A DNA stretch of 64,000 nucleotides, from the NCBI GenBank assembly GCA_963824905.1, contig CAWGRH010000001.1:1-64000 (forward strand), written 5' to 3'. Of this stretch, positions 18,063 to 25,147 are shown one piece after another (within the stretch, counting starts at the first letter, position 1; each line of letters starts with the position of its first letter). Both the position numbers and the translations under genes were made by a program. This DNA is from JAJPKK01 sp963824905 (GTDB taxonomy: Bacteria > Pseudomonadota > Alphaproteobacteria > Rhizobiales > Xanthobacteraceae). A model generated the notes under the pieces. The model saw only the letters and a program-made list of their open reading frames with translations. It did not search any database and was not told where the DNA came from.

Positions 18063-19795
18063 TTCGCGGGAATCGCGATGGTGAAGGTCGACCCCGTGGG
18101 GCCGGTCTCCTGCACGCTGACGACGCCATTGTGGAGGTCGACGATGCGTTTGACGATCGACAGGCCGAGGCCGGTCGAGGGCTCGCCGGCGGTCGGCCGC
18201 GCCGAGAGGCGTTGGAAACGCTCGAACAGCCGCGCCATATCCTCCGGCGCCAGCCCCGGACCCTGATCGGAGACGCGGATCACGGTGCCGCCGCCTTCGT
18301 CGGCGACGCCGATCTCGATGCGGCTGCCGGGCGGGCTGTACTTGATGGCGTTGCTCAGGAGATTGTCGATTGCCTCGCGCATGCGGTCGGGATCGCAGAC
18401 GCAGAGCAGCGTCTGTGGGGCGGCGACCTCGATCGCCTGGTCCTTGCGGCCGGCAAGCGGCTGGCTCGCCTCGACGATGTCCTTGACGAGCGCGACCATG
18501 TCGATCGTCTCCGGCCGGATCGTGATGTCGTGGGCGTCCGCCATCGCATCGCGGATCAGGCTGTTGACGATCTCGGTGACGCGGTTCGCCGCGCTCCTGA
18601 TGTGGCCGATCTGGGCGTTGATGCTCTCGGGCGACAAGGCGGCGGTGCCGACCATCTCGGTCAGCATCTCGGTACGGCCGAGAATGACGGCGAGCGGATT
18701 ACGCAAGTCGTGGGCGACGGTGCCGAGAACCTCGCTCTTGAAGGCATTCGCCCGCTGCAGCCGCGTCCATTGCGCGGACAGCCGCGTATTGGCCTGGGTG
18801 AGCTCGCGGGTGCGCTGGCGCACGCGCTCCTCGAGGCGGGTGTTGGCCTGCTGGAGCTGCTCGTAGAGGATGACGTTGTCGAACGCGACCGAAAGCCGGC
18901 TCGAGAATATCTGGATAAGCGCGCGGTCGGTGTCGGAGAGCCGCTTCGAGGCTTCGAGCAGCACGACGAGCTCGCGCCCGCTGCCGGTGCGGATGTAGAG
19001 CACCGAGCGCCGCGCCAGGAACTGATGATCGCGGCGGCGGAACGCCTCCTTGACGACGGTCCGCAGCTCGTCGTCGAGTCCGTTGATGCCCGGCAAGCCG
19101 ATGAAACGGCTGTAGCAGCCCGAGCCTGCGAGCACCGAGAAGCTGTCCTCGGCCTCGGCACTGTCGCGCAGCACCAGGATGCCGGCGCAGTCGACATTGA
19201 GCAGCGAGGCGATCTGGGTGAGTACGCCTTCGGCGAGACGCTGCATCGAATTGAAGTCGTAGAGCGTCGAGGCGGCGTCGATGATGATCTCGAGGCCGCG
19301 CCGGGTCTCCACCATGCGCTGCAGCTGCTGATAGCTGCGCAGCGCCGCGGTGAGCGAGGTGAACAGCTTGTCGGCGGTGAGCTCGGTCTTCGCCTTGTAG
19401 TCGTTGATGTCGTAATCGACGATGACGCGCCGCTCCGGGGCCTGGCCCGGCTGGCCGGTGCGCAGGATGATGCGGACCGTCTCGTTCTTGAGGATGTTGC
19501 GGATGTATTGGACCAGGTCGAGCCCTGCCTCGTCTGTCTCCATGATGACGTCGAGCAGCACCGCCGCGGTGTCGGGATGCGCCTGCATCAGCTCGCGCCC
19601 CTCCTTCGCCGAGAAGGCGGAGAGGATTTCCAGCCGGTGCCCGGCAAGTTGGTAGTCGCCGAGCGCGAAGCGCGTGCCGTCGTGGACGGCGAGGTCGTCG
19701 TCGATCACCGCGACCTTCCAGAGCGGTCCGGTCTCCGACGTTTCGCCGGCATCGTCGATGATTTGAATGAAGTCGTCCTGTTCGCCCACTGTCAT
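18059..19795 (-). CDS. Soluble REC-DUF3369-histidine kinase
   Basis: A 578-residue hybrid protein with no membrane segment. Residues 25-145 are a receiver domain (VAVIDDD, phospho-acceptor Asp82 in LLDVIM, Lys in DYKAK). Residues about 150-310 are the GAF-like DUF3369 domain. A coiled coil (EERVRQRTRELTQANTRL) leads to the HisKA domain with His362 in VAHDLRNPL, then an ATPase domain with N (LLSNAIKYS), G1 (DQGPGL) and G2 (STGLGLSIVK) boxes. It overlaps the genes on both sides by 4 bases. The layout suggests a relay: the membrane kinase phosphorylates its receiver domain, which tunes its own kinase toward the OmpR-type regulator. That order is inference. Confidence 0.92.
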   Translation of the reverse strand: MTVGEQDDFIQIIDDAGETSETGPLWKVAVIDDDLAVHDGTRFALGDYQLAGHRLEILSAFSAKEGRELMQAHPDTAAVLLDVIMETDEAGLDLVQYIRNILKNETVRIILRTGQPGQAPERRVIVDYDINDYKAKTELTADKLFTSLTAALRSYQQLQRMVETRRGLEIIIDAASTLYDFNSMQRLAEGVLTQIASLLNVDCAGILVLRDSAEAEDSFSVLAGSGCYSRFIGLPGINGLDDELRTVVKEAFRRRDHQFLARRSVLYIRTGSGRELVVLLEASKRLSDTDRALIQIFSSRLSVAFDNVILYEQLQQANTRLEERVRQRTRELTQANTRLSAQWTRLQRANAFKSEVLGTVAHDLRNPLAVILGRTEMLTEMVGTAALSPESINAQIGHIRSAANRVTEIVNSLIRDAMADAHDITIRPETIDMVALVKDIVEASQPLAGRKDQAIEVAAPQTLLCVCDPDRMREAIDNLLSNAIKYSPPGSRIEIGVADEGGGTVIRVSDQGPGLAPEDMARLFERFQRLSARPTAGEPSTGLGLSIVKRIVDLHNGVVSVQETGPTGSTFTIAIPAK

Positions 19796-21831
19796 CGGTC
19801 CGTGGCTGCGACAGCCGCGGCCTCGCGGGCTGTCCGTGGAATGACGATGCGGAACACCGTGCCGCGCCCGGGCGACGCTTCCATCGCGATGCGTCCCCCG
19901 AGGCTCTGAGTGATGAGGCTGTGGATGATGTGCAGCCCGAGCCCGGTGCCGCCGCGGTTACGTCGGGTGGTGAAGAAGGGATCGAAGGCATGGGCCTTGG
20001 TCGCCTCGTCCATCCCGACGCCGTCGTCGGCGACGGTGACCTCGACGTCGTTCGCTCCGACGGCCCGCGCCGAGAACGACAGCGTACCGGCCCGCCCGTC
20101 GGGAAAGGCGTGGGCGATCGCATTGAGCAGCAAATTGGTCAGCACCTGTCCGTAGGAGCCGGGGTAGCTGTCCATGGCGATGCCGGGCGGGATGTCGACC
20201 CGGAGCGAGATCGCGGTGGTTTTCAGCGCAGGGCGCAGGCTCGCGATGATCTGGTCGGTCGCCTCGGCGAGGTCGAACTGGCGCCGGTCGGCGTGGCTGC
20301 GATCGACCGCGACCTGCTTGAAGGACTGGATCAGCTCGCCGGCGCGCTGCAGGTTGGCGACGAGCTGGCCCGCCGCGGCATGGCACGCAGAGACGAACTC
20401 GTCGAGCCGCGAGCGCCGCAGCGGCGGCTGCTTGAGCTCGGCGGCGAAGGATTCGCAGCGCCGCGCGAAGCTCGACGCCACGGTGAGGCTGATGCCGACG
20501 GGGTTGTTGACCTCGTGGGCGATGCCGGCGACGAGGCCGCCGAGCGCGGCGAGCTTTTCCGCTTCGATCAGGTCCTGCTGGGTGTCGCGCAGCTCGACCA
20601 GTGCATGCTCGGCGCGGTCCTTGGCGGAACGCAGCTCCTCCTCGGCCTTGCGCTTGGCGATCGCGTTGTCGCGGAACCCCTCGACGGCGCGCGCCATGTC
20701 GCCGATCTCGTCGCGCGCCGAGGTCCCGTGGACCGGACGATCGTAGTGGCCGTAGGTGATGTCGCTCATCGCCGTCATCAGCCGCTGCAGCGGGCCGCGG
20801 ATGCTCTGCGAGACGACGATCGCGCTCACCACCATGGCGGTGAGGAACACCAGCGCCACCAGCGCCACCAGACGGTAAATGTCGAGGAGGCTGCGATCGA
20901 ACTTCTCCTGGGCGTCCTGCTCGTGCGCGCCCATCTGGGTCGACAGATTGTCGATCGACGTGATCATGGCGGCCTGGTTGGCGTCGATCGCGCTTCGCAG
21001 CAGCGCGGCGCGCTTCATGAAGAGCTCGCCGAGACGCTCGAGGCCGCGCCGCAGCGCCACCGCCTGCTGCTTCAAGGCGTCGATCGCGGAACGCTGGAGG
21101 TCGTTGTCGGCGAGGTCGCCGAGCACGGGGATGGCGTCCTCGATGCGCTGGATGTCGGTATGGGCTTCCTGCGCGGCGTCGGCGGCGAGCGAGAGATAGT
21201 AGGCGTTGGCCGCGACCAGCATCGCGGTGAAGGTCTCGCGCGATTTGCCGAGCGCCGGGCCGATCAGGGCGTCCTTCGACGCGGTCGCGCTTTCGATGAT
21301 CGCGTAGAGCCCGGCCATTTGCTTCGCCGGCGCCAGCACCTCGTTCTCGTAGCTCTCGGTGATCGCAGTCTGCAGCGAGCGCAGGTCGCCGAACGCGTCG
21401 AGGAAGCGCTCGGTGAGCGCGGTCAATTCCGGCACCGCGGGTGCCAGCATCGGGTCGGTGGCGCCGCGCGTCTTCAAGGTGCCGAGCACCGCCTCGCGCA
21501 GCAGCAGGATCTCGGCGAAGGTCTCGGGGCGCGGCTCGTTGATGTACTGATGGATGAGGCTTTGCAGCCGACCGGACTCGGTGCCGAGCAGCGAGAGCAG
21601 CATGTCCGACTGCCGGACCTGGCGAACGTCGGTCCATGACGAGGAGAGTATCTTCGCGCCGCTCGCCAGCAGCGCCGCAATGATCACGACGGCGATGCAG
21701 TTGAGGACCGCGATCGAGAGGATGCGCCAGCGGATCGGCACCGAGCGGACCAGCCGCTCGAGGCCGGTCGCTTCTCTGGCGGTGCGCTCCGAAAGGCTCC
21801 CCAACGATGCCTGGTGGTCGAGCGCGATCAA
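19792..21831 (-). CDS. Membrane sensor histidine kinase with large periplasmic helical domain
   Basis: A 679-residue sensor kinase. One membrane helix near residues 35-57 and another near 319-341 enclose about 260 residues of mainly helical periplasmic sequence, like the four-helix-bundle sensors of TorS type. A HAMP domain (QSIRGPLQRLMTAM) and coiled coil follow, then the phospho-His439 in GIAHEVNNPVG and an ATPase domain with LLLNAIAHAF, DDGVGMD, FDPFFTTR and GGTGLGLHII. It starts at TTG 21831, 7 bases after the binding-protein stop, with no good ribosome site, so coupling to the upstream gene is likely; GTG at about codon 31 is an alternative start. The co-transcribed binding protein is the obvious candidate ligand presenter. 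Confidence 0.93.
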   Translation of the reverse strand: MIALDHQASLGSLSERTAREATGLERLVRSVPIRWRILSIAVLNCIAVVIIAALLASGAKILSSSWTDVRQVRQSDMLLSLLGTESGRLQSLIHQYINEPRPETFAEILLLREAVLGTLKTRGATDPMLAPAVPELTALTERFLDAFGDLRSLQTAITESYENEVLAPAKQMAGLYAIIESATASKDALIGPALGKSRETFTAMLVAANAYYLSLAADAAQEAHTDIQRIEDAIPVLGDLADNDLQRSAIDALKQQAVALRRGLERLGELFMKRAALLRSAIDANQAAMITSIDNLSTQMGAHEQDAQEKFDRSLLDIYRLVALVALVFLTAMVVSAIVVSQSIRGPLQRLMTAMSDITYGHYDRPVHGTSARDEIGDMARAVEGFRDNAIAKRKAEEELRSAKDRAEHALVELRDTQQDLIEAEKLAALGGLVAGIAHEVNNPVGISLTVASSFARRCESFAAELKQPPLRRSRLDEFVSACHAAAGQLVANLQRAGELIQSFKQVAVDRSHADRRQFDLAEATDQIIASLRPALKTTAISLRVDIPPGIAMDSYPGSYGQVLTNLLLNAIAHAFPDGRAGTLSFSARAVGANDVEVTVADDGVGMDEATKAHAFDPFFTTRRNRGGTGLGLHIIHSLITQSLGGRIAMEASPGRGTVFRIVIPRTAREAAAVAATDR

Positions 21832-21838
21832 GGAGGGC

Positions 21839-22852
21839 TCACTTCACCTGGCGGATGCGGTCGATCATCGGCCCGATGACGGGATCGGTGGCGGCCTGGG
21901 CATGGATCTTCACCATCGCGGCTTCGAACGGCTTGCGGTCGAAGTCGGACACGATCGTCACGCCGGCCTGGCGGGCGACGCGCGCCGACTGCGTCTCGAG
22001 CGCCGTCCACTGCTGGCGCATGAAGCGGTTCGACTCCCGCGCGGCCTCGCGGAAGATCGCCTTGTCGGCGTCGGAGAGGCTCTGCCATGCGCGCCGCGAC
22101 ATGATAAGCACCTCCGGACTCATGGTGTGCTCGGTGAGCGTGTAGTTGCGGGCATATTTGTAGTGGCCGGTGGTCACGTACGAGGGCCAGTTGTTCTCGG
22201 CGCCGTCGACGAGCCCGGTCGCAAGGCCGGTCTCGACCTGGCCGTAGGGCAGCTCGACCGGCTGCGCGCCAAGCGCGCGGATCATTTCGGCCATCAGCTC
22301 GGATTGCTGGATGCGGATGCGCAGCCCCTTGAGGTCGGCGAGGGTGTTGATCGGCCTCTTGCTATTGTAGATCGAGCGGGCGCCGGAATCGTAGAACGTC
22401 AGCCCGACCAAGCCGTATTGCTCGAAGCTCGCGAGAATCTCCTCGCCGACCGGGCCGTCCATCACGGCGTGCAGGTGCTCGATCGAGCGGAACAGGAAGG
22501 GCAGGGCGAGCGCGTTCGCGACGGGAACAAGCGAGCCGAGCGGCCCGACATTGGTGCGGTTGATGTCGATCGCGCCGGCGCGCGTCTGCTCGATGGTCTC
22601 CTTCTCCTCGCCGAGCTGGCGCGAATGGAAGACCCTGATCCGGTGGCGCCCGTCGGTTCGCTGCTCGATCAGGCGGCCCATGTATTCGAGCGCCCGCACG
22701 GTCGGGTAATCGGCCGCCTGGGTGTCGGCAGCGCGGAATTCGCGCGCGGCAGCGCTGCCCGGGAGGACGCCGATCGCCGCGACGAGCGAAAGCGCAACAG
22801 CGGACAGCACGGACAATCGAGCGCAGGCGGACGGGGTTCGCGAACCTTTCAT
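21839..22852 (-). CDS. DctP-type TRAP solute-binding protein, orphan, first gene of a two-component operon
   Basis: A 337-residue periplasmic binding protein of the DctP family, which carries carboxylates for TRAP transporters. The signal peptide is MKGSRTPSACARLSVLSAVA onward, cut near GSAAA. Family features are GEEKETIEQTRAGAIDINR, LALPFLFRS, DLKGLRIRIQQS (carboxylate-binding Arg) and GLVDGAENNWPSY. No DctQ or DctM gene is present; the next genes are a membrane kinase, a second kinase and a response regulator. I infer that the protein senses rather than transports, docking with the kinase's periplasmic domain as TorT does with TorS. ATG 22852 is chosen because the upstream codons are not signal-like. 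Confidence 0.9.
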   Translation of the reverse strand: MKGSRTPSACARLSVLSAVALSLVAAIGVLPGSAAAREFRAADTQAADYPTVRALEYMGRLIEQRTDGRHRIRVFHSRQLGEEKETIEQTRAGAIDINRTNVGPLGSLVPVANALALPFLFRSIEHLHAVMDGPVGEEILASFEQYGLVGLTFYDSGARSIYNSKRPINTLADLKGLRIRIQQSELMAEMIRALGAQPVELPYGQVETGLATGLVDGAENNWPSYVTTGHYKYARNYTLTEHTMSPEVLIMSRRAWQSLSDADKAIFREAARESNRFMRQQWTALETQSARVARQAGVTIVSDFDRKPFEAAMVKIHAQAATDPVIGPMIDRIRQVK

Positions 22853-22870
22853 CGTCGGATAATCTCGGCT

Positions 22871-22889
22871 GGTGGCGTTCCCTGCCACC
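22871..22889. promoter_or_regulatory. Dyad in the divergent promoter region, candidate operator
   Basis: The 58-base gap between the two divergent binding-protein genes carries ggtggc-gttccct-gccacc, a 6-base inverted repeat with a 7-base spacer. Its position fits a site for the OmpR-type regulator or another protein controlling both genes. OmpR-type proteins usually bind direct repeats, so the regulator is unproven. Confidence 0.4.
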
Positions 22890-22910
22890 TCATGTTACCC
22901 GTCGGAACCG

Positions 22911-24281
22911 ATGTTGACCATGGACTTTCAGAGCGCGGCTGCGATCGGCCGCAGGCGCCGCGGCGCCCCCGTCCTCGCTATGATGACGGCGGCGCTCGCG
23001 CTCGCCGCACCGTTGCTGGTGGCCGTGCCCGCGCCGGCCGCGACCGTCGAGCTGTGGCACGCGATGAACGGCGAGCTTGGGCGCCAGCTCGGGCAGCTCG
23101 CCGCCGCCTTCAACGCGTCGCAGTCCGAGCACCGCGTCGTGCCGGAGTACAAGGGCAACTACACCGAGACGGTTACCGCCGCGATCTTCGCGATGCGCAC
23201 CAAGAAGCACCCCGCGATCGTGCAGGTCAACGAGATCGCGACCGCGACCATGATGGCGGCGAAAGGCGCGATCTATCCGGCGTTCGAGCTGATGCGGGAT
23301 CAAGGCATCCCCTTCGACCAGACGGCGTATCTGCCCGCGGTGTCCGGCTATTACTCCGACCTCGCCGGCAACCTGCTGTCGTTCCCATTCAATGCATCGA
23401 CGCCGATTCTCTACTACAACAAGGATCAGTTTCGTGCGGCGGGTCTCGACGAGAACGTGCCGCCGAAGACCTGGCCCGAGGTCGAGGCTGCCGCGCGCAA
23501 GCTGCGTCAAGCGAACGTCCCCTGCGGCTTCACCACCCACTGGCCGTCCTGGGTCAACGTCGAGAACTTCTCCGCCTGGCACAACGTGCCGATCGCGACC
23601 CATGCGAACGGCCTTGCCGGCTTCGGCGCGGAGCTGACGATCGATAATCCGGTGATGGTGCGCCACCTCGAGGCGCTCGCCGAATGGCAGAAGTCCAAGC
23701 TCTACGACTACAGCGGCCGCGCCTCCGCCGCCGAGCCGCGCTTTCCGGCGGGCGAGTGCGGGATGTTCATCGGCTCGTCGGCCTCGCGCGCCGATATCCT
23801 CGCGAAGTCCAAGTTCGCGGTCGGCTACGGCTTGCTGCCTTACTGGCCTGACGTCGCGGGCGCCCCGCAGAACTCGATCATCGGTGGAGCGACGCTGTGG
23901 GTGCTGCGCGGCCGGCCCCAGGAGGAATACGCCGCCGTCGCGAAGTTCTTTGCCTATCTCTCGCAGCCGGACGTCCAAGCGTCCTGGCACCAGAAGACCG
24001 GCTATCTGCCGATCACCAGCGCGGCCTACGATCTTTCCAAGGCTCAGCACTTCTATGAGCGCGCGCCGGGCGCAGCGATCGGCATCGAGCAGATCATGCT
24101 TCATCCGCCGACCGACAGTTCGCGCGGCCTGCGGCTCGGCTCGTTCGTGCTGATTCGCGACGTCATCGAGGAGGAGATGGAGCAGGCGCTCGCCGGCAAG
24201 AAATCCGCCAAGGCCGCGCTCGGCGCCGCCGTCGCGCGCGGCAACGAGCTGTTGCGCCAGTTCGAGCGCACGACGCGGTGA
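22911..24281 (+). CDS. UgpB-like ABC sugar/glycerol-3-phosphate binding protein, orphan
   Basis: A 456-residue periplasmic binding protein of family 1 (UgpB/MalE-like). The signal peptide is MLTMDFQSAAAIGRRRRGAP onward with a hydrophobic stretch, cut near APAAT. UgpB features are VELWHAMNGELGRQL, FNASQSEHRVVPEYKGNYTET, VQVNEIATATMMAAKGA, SFPFNASTPILYYNKD and GYLPIT. It is close in form to the sn-glycerol-3-phosphate binding proteins. No UgpA, UgpE or UgpC gene follows: the next gene is on the other strand, 14 bases past the stop. It is transcribed away from the sensor operon out of a 58-base gap, so it may be its target or a second ligand carrier. Confidence 0.9.
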   Translation: MLTMDFQSAAAIGRRRRGAPVLAMMTAALALAAPLLVAVPAPAATVELWHAMNGELGRQLGQLAAAFNASQSEHRVVPEYKGNYTETVTAAIFAMRTKKHPAIVQVNEIATATMMAAKGAIYPAFELMRDQGIPFDQTAYLPAVSGYYSDLAGNLLSFPFNASTPILYYNKDQFRAAGLDENVPPKTWPEVEAAARKLRQANVPCGFTTHWPSWVNVENFSAWHNVPIATHANGLAGFGAELTIDNPVMVRHLEALAEWQKSKLYDYSGRASAAEPRFPAGECGMFIGSSASRADILAKSKFAVGYGLLPYWPDVAGAPQNSIIGGATLWVLRGRPQEEYAAVAKFFAYLSQPDVQASWHQKTGYLPITSAAYDLSKAQHFYERAPGAAIGIEQIMLHPPTDSSRGLRLGSFVLIRDVIEEEMEQALAGKKSAKAALGAAVARGNELLRQFERTTR

Positions 24282-24295
24282 GGGCTCGTGTCCCG

Positions 24296-25057
24296 TCAAC
24301 CGCGACGTGGGGGCGTTGTGTGATCCGGCCCGGAATCCCACTCGAAGAAGCCGGAGACCCCGAGCGCACGCTCCGAAGCCTGCCGTAAGGTCCCAATCGC
24401 CTCTGCCGGCGCTTCGCGCAACGCTCTGGACAGAAGCCGTGCCAAGTCCGGTGCGAAACCGGTCAGCAGCTCCAATCGTTCCTTCGGCCTTGGGAGGTGC
24501 CGATTCGTTTCGATGTAGGCGTACCTCACGAGCGCGTCCACCGCGAGCGCCAGTATCTGGCGAGCGTCAGCGGTGTCCGCCCCGTCGAAATCCAGGGCGT
24601 CCTCCACCAGACAGGCTGCCAGATATCGCTCGCGCAACAGTACCTCCGGCCGCAACCCCGGCCCCTCCGCCAGGACGTCTCGCGCGGCGCGGATGAGATC
24701 AGCCATTCGGTTTTCTCGGTCCTTCACCAGAGTGCCGGTGGCCAGCATGTGCGCCATGCTCGGGCGTCCACGCGACGCCTCGTCTCGAATGCTGTGCTCC
24801 AGCCATTCCTGAGAGTTGAAGAACAGCTCCGTCGGCGTCCTGTTGAACAGCTTCTGAATGCGCCGGCGCCACGGCTGGTCGTGAAGCACGACGATGTCGA
24901 GGTCGCTCGAGGCGGCCGGGTTGCCGCGAATGATGCTGCCGGAGACGACGATGCCCACGGGGTCGACAATGCTGGTCAGCCACTCGAGCGCCTGCTGGAG
25001 GGCCATCCGGTGCCTCTCCTGCAACTGCAATTCGGCGATTGGGATCGATGTGCTCAT
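24296..25057 (-). CDS. Nucleotidyltransferase-domain protein
   Basis: A 253-residue protein with an N-terminal polymerase-beta-type nucleotidyltransferase domain: VVSGSIIRGNPAASSDLDIVVL holds the GS motif and the two metal-binding Asp. The remainder is helical (AEGPGLRPEVLLRERYLAA, VDALVRYAYIETNR), resembling the helical half of aminoglycoside adenylyltransferases or HEPN-like domains. No separate partner gene of the MNT/HEPN kind is adjacent. The substrate is unknown. ATG 25057 is chosen over ATG 25096 because the domain starts soon after it. The gene converges on the UgpB-like gene. Confidence 0.75.
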   Translation of the reverse strand: MSTSIPIAELQLQERHRMALQQALEWLTSIVDPVGIVVSGSIIRGNPAASSDLDIVVLHDQPWRRRIQKLFNRTPTELFFNSQEWLEHSIRDEASRGRPSMAHMLATGTLVKDRENRMADLIRAARDVLAEGPGLRPEVLLRERYLAACLVEDALDFDGADTADARQILALAVDALVRYAYIETNRHLPRPKERLELLTGFAPDLARLLSRALREAPAEAIGTLRQASERALGVSGFFEWDSGPDHTTPPRRG

Positions 25058-25092
25058 AGCATCGCCGGGGTGAACGCCTCCGAGAAACGCGG

Positions 25093-25124
25093 GCAAAAAA
25101 ATGGCCGGGGGCGAGCCCCGGCCA
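25093..25124 (-). terminator. Rho-independent terminator of the lytic transglycosylase gene
   Basis: On the minus strand atggccgggg-ctcgc-ccccggccat is a perfect 10-base stem followed by seven T (25094-25100). It lies 24 bases after the stop of the transglycosylase gene. Confidence 0.9.
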
Positions 25125-25147
25125 TCATCATTCCGGTATATGCCGCC

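Noticed and set aside
18131..21639. Two long plus-strand open frames opposite the kinase genes
   Set aside because: Antisense shadows; the kinases have complete catalytic motifs.
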